Source: Bacteroides sp. M10 (lineage in GTDB: Bacteria; Bacteroidota; Bacteroidia; Bacteroidales; Bacteroidaceae). From it: a stretch of 64,000 nt of DNA. Positions 1-6,641 of the stretch are shown here, in pieces (positions within the stretch are counted from its first letter, which is position 1; the number at the start of each line of letters is the position of its first letter). The notes under the pieces are model-generated. The model did not search any database. It saw only the letters and a list, made by a program, of their open reading frames with translations, and was not told where the DNA came from. Made by a program: the position numbers and the translations under genes. The stretch covers positions 4,856,501-4,920,500 of the forward strand of contig NZ_CP060488.1 in the NCBI RefSeq assembly GCF_014334015.1, given 5' to 3'.

Positions 1-153
1 CTTGATGCTATAATTAATGGAGTTGTAATTTGGAACAATATTTCTGAAAAAGATTATCAATTTATATCCCAATCTTCGGCAAATATTGTTTTTGGATATA
101 TTTCTACTTATGGTGGACCATATAAAAAATATATTGAGAATGAAAATACTTAA
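1..153 (+). CDS. C-terminal end of an unknown protein (5' truncated by window)
   Basis: Frame 1 is open from the first base to a TAA at 151-153, giving the last 50 residues of a protein that starts outside the window. The visible tail is rich in Ile, Asn, Tyr and Ser and ends in GGPYKKYIENENT. No family is recognisable. The stop overlaps the start of the next gene (ATG at 140), so the two genes are probably translationally coupled. The stretch is markedly AT-rich, like the following gene and unlike the dsbD gene after it. Confidence 0.55.
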   Translation, partial: LDAIINGVVIWNNISEKDYQFISQSSANIVFGYISTYGGPYKKYIENENT

Positions 154-622
154 ACAAATATATGAATATCTATTTTATCGAACATATATATGGCAGCTTA
201 GATTGTGGGGAGAAAAGAGGTCACCGGAAGTAGCAGGGCTATTACTACCGACCTCATTGTTTACTTTTGTTTTTGTTGGCCCAATAGTTGGAGTATTACA
301 TTCATTGGAAGTACAAAACAATGAAGAGTTAGGTATACTTTTGGCTGTTATATTCGCTTTTGTTGCTCATAGATTATTTGTTAGCAATGGACGATATTTG
401 TCTATTGCTGATAAATATCGTAATGAAACTAAAGAAAAACAACGACAACGCATGAAACAAGTTTGGATTTTTTTAGCAATAAATCTTATTTGGGTAATAT
501 TTTGCATCTTTTTATTGATCAAAGTGATACCTCCGCCATCAAATGCAGATACCTCTAATAAGAATCCTTCTCAAGAATATATAGAGATGCTGAAAGATAT
601 AAGGAACCGACGAGCACAATAG
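140..622 (+). CDS. Small three-helix membrane protein, function unknown
   Basis: This encodes a 160-residue protein from ATG 140. The frame is open further upstream (ATG 86), but 140 is preferred because it overlaps the preceding stop by only 14 bases and starts with a normal cytoplasmic N-terminus (MKILKQIYEY). Three hydrophobic segments are visible: a GLLLPTSLFTFVFVGPIVG segment, an LGILLAVIFAFVAHRLF segment, and after a basic KEKQRQRMK loop a VWIFLAINLIWVIFCIFLL segment. A short polar tail follows. No catalytic motif is seen. Membrane location is inferred. The AT-rich composition and overlap with the upstream gene suggest an accessory two-gene unit; a toxin/immunity role is possible but nothing in the sequence proves it. 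Confidence 0.7.
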   Translation: MKILKQIYEYLFYRTYIWQLRLWGEKRSPEVAGLLLPTSLFTFVFVGPIVGVLHSLEVQNNEELGILLAVIFAFVAHRLFVSNGRYLSIADKYRNETKEKQRQRMKQVWIFLAINLIWVIFCIFLLIKVIPPPSNADTSNKNPSQEYIEMLKDIRNRRAQ

Positions 623-680
623 AATATAAACAGTGAAATAAATTTGTTGTATAATAGATTATAATTTTGAACTTAGAAAA

Positions 681-2630
681 ATGAGAATTATTTTATTTTT
701 ATTATTAGGTTGGTACACTATTGGAAATATACAAGCGCAAATCAAAGAGCCTGTAAAGTTTAAAAATGAGTTGAAAATAACTTCGGAAACAGAAGCCGAA
801 ATCGTATTTACAGGATCCATTGAGAAAGGATGGCATGTATATTCGACTGAATTGGGAGATGACGGTCCTATTTCCGCCACTTTCAACCTAGATACAAGTA
901 ATCATGTGGAAATAGTAGGTAAACTGCAACCTGTTGGAAAAGAAATCAGTATTTATGATAAGATGTTTGAGATGAATGTACGCTATTTTGAAGATACGGT
1001 ACAGTTTATCCAAAAAATAAGATTTACAGGAAGTGATTACTTTATAGAAGGATTTTTGGAGTTTGGGGCTTGTAATGATGAGAGTTGTTTACCTCCGACT
1101 CAAATCCCTTTTCAATATGGAACAAAAGCAGAAGCGAATATCGCAGTTATAAAAGAGGAGGAAGCGACTCCGGTAAATGTAGTGGAGAAGCAATCGGAAA
1201 ATGATCTTTGGAAGCCGGTTATTAATGAACTGCAAGAGTTGGGTGAAGAACATTCTCAAGAGGATAAATCCTGGCTGTATGTATTTGTCACCGGATTTCT
1301 TGGTGGGTTATTGGCTTTGTTCACTCCTTGCGTATGGCCGATTATTCCTATGACTGTGAGCTTCTTCCTGAAGAGAAACAAAGACAAGAAGAAGGGAATT
1401 CGGGATGCATGGACTTATGGCGCTTCGATTGTGGTGATTTATGTGACCTTGGGACTGGCAATTACTTTAATTTTCGGTGCCAGCGCATTAAATGCCTTAT
1501 CAACGAATGCCATATTCAATATTCTCTTTTTCCTGATGTTGGTTGTTTTTGCAGCTTCTTTCTTCGGGGCGTTTGAACTTACTCTACCGTCTAAATGGAG
1601 CAATGCGGTGGATAGTAAAGCGGAAGCGACTAGTGGATTATTAAGCATTTTCCTGATGGCGTTTACACTTTCTTTAGTTTCCTTTTCTTGCACAGGACCT
1701 ATTATCGGCTTTTTGCTCGTACAGGTTTCTACAACTGGCAGTGTAATTGCTCCTGCTATCGGAATGTTAGGTTTTGCCATTGCTTTGGCTTTACCTTTTA
1801 CACTATTCGCCCTTTTTCCTTCGTGGCTGAAGTCAATGCCCAAATCAGGAGGATGGATGAATGTGATTAAAGTGACACTGGGCTTTCTGGAACTTGCTTT
1901 TGCACTGAAATTCCTGTCTGTGGCCGATCTTGCATACGGCTGGAGAATCTTGGACAGGGAAACTTTTCTAGCATTATGGATTGTGATTTTTGGTCTGATG
2001 GGCATATATCTGTTAGGGAAGATCAAGTTTCCGCACGATGGTGATGAAAATAAAGTAGGCGTTACACGTTTCTTTCTTGCACTTGTCTCTTTAGCATTTG
2101 CTGTGTATATGATTCCCGGACTTTGGGGAGCTCCCCTAAAAGCTGTCAGTGCATTTGCCCCTCCTGTAATGACACAGGATTTTAATCTGTATTCGAATGA
2201 AGTCCATCCGAAGTTCAGGGATTATGATGCCGGAATGGAGTATGCCCATCAACAGGGAATGCCTGTAATGGTTGACTTCACAGGATTTGGTTGTGTGAAC
2301 TGCCGGAAGATGGAGGCTGCAGTATGGACTGATAATCAAGTAGGCCGTATTATTAATGACAACTATGTGCTTATCTCTTTGTATGTGGATGATAAGACTC
2401 CGTTGGACAAGCCGCTTAAGGTTACGGAAAATGGGACGGAGCGTACCTTACGCACGGTAGGGGATAGATGGAGCTATCTGCAACGTGTGAAGTTTGGAGC
2501 AAATGCACAACCTTTTTATGTATTGCTGGATAATGAAGGTTATCCGTTGAATAAGTCGTACGCATATAATGAAGATATTACTTCCTATATTGAGTTTTTA
2601 CAGAAAGGATTGGAACATTACGTAAAATGA
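681..2630 (+). CDS. dsbD: Thiol:disulfide interchange protein DsbD
   Basis: A 649-residue inner-membrane electron carrier that moves reducing power from cytoplasmic thioredoxin to periplasmic thiol proteins. A signal peptide (about residues 1-20) leads into the DsbD alpha domain with its redox pair C131/C136 (ACNDESC). A transmembrane domain of about eight helices begins near residue 197 and carries the two buried cysteines, C217 in TPCVWP and C337 in SFSCTGP. A C-terminal thioredoxin domain (about 500-645) has the active site C538-V-N-C541 in FTGFGCVNCRK. Length and domain order are normal for the family. It is followed by a strong terminator and looks monocistronic. It could supply reductant to the TlpA-like proteins elsewhere in the window, which is inference. 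Confidence 0.95.
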   Translation: MRIILFLLLGWYTIGNIQAQIKEPVKFKNELKITSETEAEIVFTGSIEKGWHVYSTELGDDGPISATFNLDTSNHVEIVGKLQPVGKEISIYDKMFEMNVRYFEDTVQFIQKIRFTGSDYFIEGFLEFGACNDESCLPPTQIPFQYGTKAEANIAVIKEEEATPVNVVEKQSENDLWKPVINELQELGEEHSQEDKSWLYVFVTGFLGGLLALFTPCVWPIIPMTVSFFLKRNKDKKKGIRDAWTYGASIVVIYVTLGLAITLIFGASALNALSTNAIFNILFFLMLVVFAASFFGAFELTLPSKWSNAVDSKAEATSGLLSIFLMAFTLSLVSFSCTGPIIGFLLVQVSTTGSVIAPAIGMLGFAIALALPFTLFALFPSWLKSMPKSGGWMNVIKVTLGFLELAFALKFLSVADLAYGWRILDRETFLALWIVIFGLMGIYLLGKIKFPHDGDENKVGVTRFFLALVSLAFAVYMIPGLWGAPLKAVSAFAPPVMTQDFNLYSNEVHPKFRDYDAGMEYAHQQGMPVMVDFTGFGCVNCRKMEAAVWTDNQVGRIINDNYVLISLYVDDKTPLDKPLKVTENGTERTLRTVGDRWSYLQRVKFGANAQPFYVLLDNEGYPLNKSYAYNEDITSYIEFLQKGLEHYVK

Positions 2631-2705
2631 ATTTAGTCATTTATTTTCTTTTTAACCTGGACTCGTGATCGATAGGGTTAGAAAAAGAAATTGTTTTTAG
2701 GTAGT

Positions 2706-2748
2706 AAGACCGGCATACAAAGCGTGACTTTGTTTGCCGGTCTTTTTT
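2706..2748 (+). terminator. Rho-independent terminator of dsbD
   Basis: The arms AAGACCGGCA and TGCCGGTCTT pair around an inner AAAG/CTTT stem and are followed by a T run. It lies 75 bases after the dsbD stop. Confidence 0.85.
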
Positions 2749-2851
2749 ATGTTCCCTTGCCTCCCTGCTTGTCGTTTTTTTCAAGGTATTGGGTTGATTA
2801 TTTGCTATAAATATTGTTTGTAGGCTTTGTAGTGCCGATAATCGCTTGTCG

Positions 2852-2882
2852 TTTCATGTCCGTTGAATATGCCGCATCTTTG
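2852..2882 (+). promoter_or_regulatory. Candidate promoter for the HU-like gene
   Basis: CATCTTTG at 2875-2882 matches the Bacteroides -7 consensus TAnnTTTG in seven of eight positions. TTTC at 2852-2855 sits 19 bases upstream, where TTTG is expected. About 60 bases of AT-rich leader follow before the ATG at 2942. The rest of the 2749-2941 gap shows nothing else. Confidence 0.45.
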
Positions 2883-2941
2883 CATCGTTAACGTTAGCGA
2901 AATAATTATTAAACAGTATTCATTTAAAAAAGAAAAGTATT

Positions 2942-3460
2942 ATGGCAATTAGATTTAAAAGAGTTCAACGTCTGTGTGATCCGACAAACAAAGAGGCAGG
3001 AAAGAAAGTGTATCCGGTGATTTCTTATCAGTATGATACGAGTGCTACACTGGACGAGTTTGCGAAAGAAATCTCTTCTACTTCCGGTGTCAGTGAGGGT
3101 GAAACGATTAGTGTATTGAAAGATTTTCGTACACTTCTACGTAAGACATTACTTTCGGGCCGTTCAGTGAACATTAAGGGATTGGGTTACTTTTTCCTTT
3201 CAGCTCAAAGCAAGGGAACGGAAAAGGCGGAAGACTTTACTGTATCTGACATTAGCGGTCTGCGGGTTTGTTTTCGTGCGAATTCGGATATTCGTCTCTT
3301 TACGGGAACTTCGACGCGTTCGGATGGATTGAAGTTTAAGGATTTGGATCATATCAACGACTCAAGTATCATTGACGGTGATTCAGGTGAAGGAGGCGAA
3401 GCACCGGATCCTGACGGAGGTGCGGGAGGCAATGGTGAAGCACCCGATCCGGCAGCTTAA
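2942..3460 (+). CDS. HU-like DNA-binding protein with acidic Gly-rich tail
   Basis: This 172-residue protein carries an HU/IHF-type fold at about residues 25-120: a helical part (TLDEFAKEISSTSGVSEGE), then the beta-arm region with RSVNIKGLGYFFLS, which corresponds to the G-LG-F core of HU proteins. The N-terminus (MAIRFKRVQRLCDPTN) is typical of the Bacteroides HU-related family that is often found beside N-acetylmuramoyl-L-alanine amidase genes. The tail after residue 140 is acidic and Gly/Pro-rich (EAPDPDGG, EAPDPAA, a short duplicated motif) and probably disordered. Its role is inferred to be DNA architecture. It has its own promoter and terminator upstream of the lysis-like genes. Confidence 0.8.
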   Translation: MAIRFKRVQRLCDPTNKEAGKKVYPVISYQYDTSATLDEFAKEISSTSGVSEGETISVLKDFRTLLRKTLLSGRSVNIKGLGYFFLSAQSKGTEKAEDFTVSDISGLRVCFRANSDIRLFTGTSTRSDGLKFKDLDHINDSSIIDGDSGEGGEAPDPDGGAGGNGEAPDPAA

Positions 3461-3494
3461 TAAACGGGAAGTCGGGAATTAGCGACTTTGTTTG

Positions 3495-3523
3495 GAATGG
3501 GGCTTCGGCCTCATTCTTTCTTT
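3495..3523 (+). terminator. Terminator with TTCG tetraloop after the HU-like gene
   Basis: GAATGGGGC-TTCG-GCCTCATTC forms a compact hairpin, with one mismatch, followed by TTTCTTT. The next gene starts 23 bases later, so this may act as a partial terminator within the cluster. Confidence 0.7.
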
Positions 3524-3545
3524 ATAACTACATAAATAGATCAAT

Positions 3546-3896
3546 ATGCAAATAACTACAATCCTTGCTTTCATTACTGCTATGGGTGGTTTGGAAGCGG
3601 TGAAATGGATGGTGAGATATATCTCTTGCCGGAAAACGGATGCACGGAAAGAGGAGGCAGACGTAAGCAGTCTGGAAGAAGAAAATCGTCGTAAAAAGGT
3701 GGATTGGCTGGAAGATCGCCTGACACAGCGGGACGAGAAAATAGACGGGCTTTATATCGAGCTTCGCAAGGAGCAGGAAGAGAAGATCAACTGGATACAT
3801 AAATGCCATGAAGTAGAGTTGGCACAGAAAGAGTCGGAGGTGAAAAAGTGTGAGATCAGAGGGTGTGTGAAGCGCATTCCTCCTTCGGAATATTAA
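3546..3896 (+). CDS. Small membrane-anchored coiled-coil protein, lysis-cassette-like position
   Basis: This 116-residue protein has one N-terminal hydrophobic segment (about residues 3-26, from TTILAFITAMGG to VRYI). A long charged helix follows (about 35-100) with heptad-like spacing and many Glu/Lys/Arg residues, ending in a short Cys-containing tail. This is the layout of an inner-membrane protein with a coiled coil, similar in shape to phage i-spanins or holin-associated proteins; no sequence family is recognised. It lies between the HU-like gene and the amidase, 28 bases before the amidase start. A lysis-type role is inference from context. Confidence 0.7.
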   Translation: MQITTILAFITAMGGLEAVKWMVRYISCRKTDARKEEADVSSLEEENRRKKVDWLEDRLTQRDEKIDGLYIELRKEQEEKINWIHKCHEVELAQKESEVKKCEIRGCVKRIPPSEY

Positions 3897-3924
3897 TGAG
3901 GTTAGTTGATAAGAATAAAATGTC

Positions 3925-4863
3925 ATGAGAAAGATAGATTCTATTATAGTGCATTGCTCGGCTACAAAAGCCGGACAGGATTTTACCGCCGCAGATATTG
4001 ACCGTTGGCACCGGGAACGTGGGTTCAACGGTATCGGTTATCATTATGTTATCCGTCTGGACGGAAGACTGGAGAAAGGAAGGGAGATTGATTTGGCAGG
4101 AGCGCATTGCAAAGGTTGGAATGAGCGAAGTGTCGGGATCTGTTATATCGGGGGACTGGATGAGAATGGACATCCGGCGGATACCCGGACAAATGCTCAA
4201 AAACGGGTGCTTTATCAAGTAATAATGGATTTACAACGGCAATATACTATTCTTCAGGTATTGGGACACCGGGATACTTCGCCGGATTTGAATGGAGACG
4301 GGGTGATCGAACCTTATGAATATGTGAAAGCGTGTCCTTGTTTTGATGTGAGGGAGTTTATGAAGAGTGGGAGGGAGCTGCTGTTTGTTTTATTGCTGAT
4401 TCTTGTTCTTCCGGGGGTGTTGTCGGGATGCAGGAGTAAGAAGGAAGTTATCAGTAGGAGCAATGAGGTGCAGATGGATTCAAGTTCTTCCGGGCATTCT
4501 TCCCATGTGGCTTCGTATGATGTTAATCAGGAAAAGAAGATGCTGGAACGGATGGAGGAGTCTACCGAACAAATATTGGTAGTATTGGGGAAAGATACTG
4601 CGACAGGGGATTTCTCTTCCACCTGTTTTATTTCAGGTAGCAGAAAGACGGTGAATAAGGTTTTTGAAAAGAAAGAGAGGATAGATGAGAAAGAAGATAC
4701 TCAAATATCATCTTTCATCGACACGAATCATCATAAAGTGGTTTGTGAGGAGGAAGAGAATAGCTTATATTATAGGAAAAATATAAGTTGGATGCTAATA
4801 ATTAGTATATCGGCATTGATGTTACTTTACTTTATTTATAAAAAGAGGAGAATTCTTTTTTGA
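3925..4863 (+). CDS. N-acetylmuramoyl-L-alanine amidase fused to a lipoprotein/TM segment
   Basis: Residues 1-145 are a complete amidase_2/PGRP (T7-lysozyme type) domain that cleaves the MurNAc-L-Ala bond. Candidate zinc ligands are H10 (IIVHCS), H115 (LGHRD) and C139 (ACPCFD), with Y39/Y41 and K135 at the usual catalytic places. T7 lysozyme is about 150 residues, so the enzyme is full length by residue 145. The frame then continues without a stop into M146, a hydrophobic stretch and the lipobox LSGC (C169), a 110-residue Ser/Lys/Glu-rich region and a C-terminal membrane helix (about 287-304) followed by KKRR. A lipoprotein signal in the middle of a protein is abnormal. It implies either a gene fusion by loss of the amidase stop or a nested second start. 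Confidence 0.8.
   Translation: MRKIDSIIVHCSATKAGQDFTAADIDRWHRERGFNGIGYHYVIRLDGRLEKGREIDLAGAHCKGWNERSVGICYIGGLDENGHPADTRTNAQKRVLYQVIMDLQRQYTILQVLGHRDTSPDLNGDGVIEPYEYVKACPCFDVREFMKSGRELLFVLLLILVLPGVLSGCRSKKEVISRSNEVQMDSSSSGHSSHVASYDVNQEKKMLERMEESTEQILVVLGKDTATGDFSSTCFISGSRKTVNKVFEKKERIDEKEDTQISSFIDTNHHKVVCEEEENSLYYRKNISWMLIISISALMLLYFIYKKRRILF
4360..4863 (+). CDS. Nested in-frame ORF: lipoprotein with C-terminal TM (u-spanin-like)
   Basis: An internal ATG at 4360 would give a 167-residue protein that begins MKSGRE, then a hydrophobic core and the lipobox LSGC with the lipidated Cys at position 24, a textbook type II signal peptide. An AGGGAG sequence at 4351-4356 lies three bases upstream of this ATG. 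The mature part is polar (about 120 residues) and ends in a membrane helix (NISWMLIISISALMLLYFIY) plus basic residues. Outer-membrane lipid at one end and inner-membrane helix at the other is the topology of unimolecular spanins, such as phage T1 gp11, which fuse the two membranes in lysis. No sequence homology is claimed; the call rests on topology and on the adjacent amidase. Confidence 0.5.
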   Translation: MKSGRELLFVLLLILVLPGVLSGCRSKKEVISRSNEVQMDSSSSGHSSHVASYDVNQEKKMLERMEESTEQILVVLGKDTATGDFSSTCFISGSRKTVNKVFEKKERIDEKEDTQISSFIDTNHHKVVCEEEENSLYYRKNISWMLIISISALMLLYFIYKKRRILF

Positions 4864-5212
4864 GGATTTGCATAGAAATATATAGAATAATACTATCTTT
4901 GTAGAGGTATCTCGGGCTTAATGGAGTGATTGTTCAATAATATTCATATTCATCATCGGGATATACAATGAGAATGAGGGCGAAATTTTTTATTGTGATA
5001 ATTGGAATTGTGTAGCCCTAAATGTGCGAATAACGTAAAAGTGGTAGCTTTTGAGTTTGAATTTTGCATATATTGAAACAGGCTATTTATAATATTTGCT
5101 ATTAGTCTTGTTTGTAAACAGATATTGTTCTCTTAGACATGAATATAATTTGCCGTATTTGTGATTATACGGACCTTTGCAGAAGGTAACTAACAAACAA
5201 TATTAGGGATTA
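4864..5212 (+). other. Intergenic region with a -7 box and a 15-codon ORF
   Basis: TATCTTTG at 4894-4901 is a perfect Bacteroides -7 box, with TTTG at 4867-4870 but a long 23-base spacer. Downstream, 4968-5015 encodes a 15-residue hydrophobic peptide (MRMRAKFFIVIIGIV) that could be a tiny membrane peptide or chance. The rest is AT-rich and shows no other gene, repeat or hairpin that I can support. Confidence 0.35.
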
Positions 5213-5611
5213 ATGATTATATATAATAGTCGATTAGCAAAATGTCTTCTCGATAAAAAGAAACATTCTTTTATGATTTTTGGGTGCTACTTTACCCGTT
5301 ATAAGCAATTAGAATTTTGGGAGGAAATGGAAAACCGGATTCATGTAAGGCAATACACGGAATGCTTTTTGCCTACATTGGTGCCGGCAGTAGGAGTATC
5401 GCTGTGGATATCATGGTGGTTTATGTTGATACCTTTGTCCGCATATCATTTCCTGTATTGGGTGGAACGGATGTTCCGGAATCACTCCATTTTCGACTGG
5501 GAAGCGTCGATACATTGTGGAGATTCACTTTATCTAAGGAAAAGAAAATCTTATGCTTGGATAAAAAAATATGGTAAAAGAAAGCTGCCATCGTCAAGAT
5601 GGGCTGACTAA
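5213..5611 (+). CDS. Hypothetical protein with a Trp-rich membrane segment
   Basis: This encodes 132 residues with no recognised family. The centre (about residues 55-85) is hydrophobic and Trp/Phe-rich (VGVSLWISWWFMLIPLSAYHF) and probably membrane-embedded. The C-terminal third is basic (LRKRKSYAWIKKYGKRK). An alternative start at the later Met (MIFGCYF) would remove 20 residues. It sits between the amidase cluster and the DUF5131 gene, and a strong hairpin terminator follows at 5679. It could be a real small membrane protein of the accessory block; coding status is moderately supported by its upstream promoter-like box and downstream terminator. Confidence 0.5.
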   Translation: MIIYNSRLAKCLLDKKKHSFMIFGCYFTRYKQLEFWEEMENRIHVRQYTECFLPTLVPAVGVSLWISWWFMLIPLSAYHFLYWVERMFRNHSIFDWEASIHCGDSLYLRKRKSYAWIKKYGKRKLPSSRWAD

Positions 5612-5678
5612 GATAAAGATCCCTCGTGGATCGGCTGCCTGTGAAGGTCGCTCTATTGTTTGTTTTGTTTGTGTTTTG

Positions 5679-5718
5679 GTGCACCTTTATTCTGTTGAAG
5701 AATAAGGTGCACTCTTTT
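5679..5718 (+). terminator. Rho-independent terminator
   Basis: GTGCACCTTTATTCT and AGAATAAGGTGCAC form a near-perfect stem with a short GTTGA loop, followed by TCTTTTT. It closes the 5213-5611 transcript. Confidence 0.85.
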
Positions 5719-5763
5719 TATGGTTATATCATAGATTAAATATATCTTTGAAGAAAAAAGAAG

Positions 5764-6513
5764 ATGGGTGAAAAGGCTTCAATGTGGAATCTCTGGCACG
5801 GCTGTCACAAATTGAGTGAGGGCTGCCGCCATTGTTATGTGTACCGGACGGATGGTAAATATGGAAAAGACAGTTCGGTGGTGACAAAGACGGAGAAGTT
5901 TGATTTACCTTTGCTTCGGAAAAAGAACGGTACGTATAAGATACCTTCGGGAAATCTGGTATATACCTGTTTTACTTCGGATTTTCTGATAGAAGATGCC
6001 GACGAATGGCGTGCCGAAGCATGGGAGATGATGCGGATACGGCAGGACTTGCATTTCCTTTTTATCACCAAACGAATCGATCGATTACAACAGTGTCTGC
6101 CTCCGGATTGGGGTGATGGGTATGAGAACGTTACAATCTGCTGCACAATGGAGAATCAGGATAGGGTGGATTATCGCCTACCTATTTATAGAGAAAACCC
6201 TATTAAACATAAAATTATTATCTGCGAGCCGCTTCTTAGCCGGATTGATTTTAGAGGTGAGTTAGGGGATTGGGTGGAACAGGTGGTTGCCGGAGGAGAG
6301 TCGGGAAAGGAAGCCCGAATGTGTGACTACGAGTGGGTGCTGGATATCCGGCAGCAATGTATAGATGCGAATGTCGGCTTTTGGTTCAAGCAGACTGGAA
6401 GTTTTTTGCTGAAAGAGGGACATGAATACAAGATTGCCCGACAGTTTCAACATTCGCAGGCGAGGAAGGCTGGATTGAATTATACGCCTGATAAACAAGA
6501 AATAAAAGGTTAG
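5764..6513 (+). CDS. DUF5131 (phage Gp37/Gp68-like) Cys-cluster protein
   Basis: This 249-residue protein begins with the family hallmark: an N-terminal WNLWHGC motif followed by GC and C, giving the spacing GC-x6-GC-x2-C that resembles a radical-SAM Fe-S cluster motif. Later conserved-looking segments are FLFITKRIDRL, VTICCTMENQ, KIIICEPLL, VAGGESG and FWFKQTG, in the order usual for DUF5131 (often annotated phage Gp37/Gp68). The biochemical reaction of this family is not known to me. The gene has its own terminator and stands just upstream of the polysaccharide locus, with no obvious functional link to it. Phage ancestry of the family fits the preceding amidase block. Confidence 0.85.
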   Translation: MGEKASMWNLWHGCHKLSEGCRHCYVYRTDGKYGKDSSVVTKTEKFDLPLLRKKNGTYKIPSGNLVYTCFTSDFLIEDADEWRAEAWEMMRIRQDLHFLFITKRIDRLQQCLPPDWGDGYENVTICCTMENQDRVDYRLPIYRENPIKHKIIICEPLLSRIDFRGELGDWVEQVVAGGESGKEARMCDYEWVLDIRQQCIDANVGFWFKQTGSFLLKEGHEYKIARQFQHSQARKAGLNYTPDKQEIKG

Positions 6514-6530
6514 TTCAGATCTTTTTTATT

Positions 6531-6567
6531 GAAAGCGAGGGTTGCTTGGCAATCTTCGCTTTTTTGT
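6531..6567 (+). terminator. Terminator after the DUF5131 gene
   Basis: AAAGCGAGGGTTGC and GCAATCTTCGCTTT pair, with G-T wobbles, around a TTG loop and are followed by TTTTGTTTT. It insulates the downstream RG-II operon. Confidence 0.8.
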
Positions 6568-6573
6568 TTTATT

Positions 6574-6601
6574 GAGTACAAAATACGGATAATCACGTCT
6601 T
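6574..6601 (+). promoter_or_regulatory. Shared bipartite motif, copy 1 (GH127 operon)
   Basis: GAGTACAAAA-N12-CGTCTT occurs 40 bases before the GH127 start. The same two half-sites, with exactly the same spacing, precede three other glycosidase operons at 30651, 39347 and 57171. It is inferred to be an operator for a common regulator, such as a hybrid two-component system, encoded outside the window. Confidence 0.65.
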
Positions 6602-6641
6602 TTTATAAAGATATTGTGTAAATTTTAAATTATCCATATTA

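Noticed and set aside
1439..2026. Long minus-strand open frame inside dsbD (and similar antisense frames inside most large genes)
   Set aside because: They are shadows of real genes: no recognisable domains, unnatural Ser/Thr/His/Ile-rich composition, and the opposite strand encodes a complete known protein in each case.
3925..4863. Complete prophage around the amidase
   Set aside because: No terminase, portal, capsid, tail or integrase gene is present between dsbD and the glycosidase operon.
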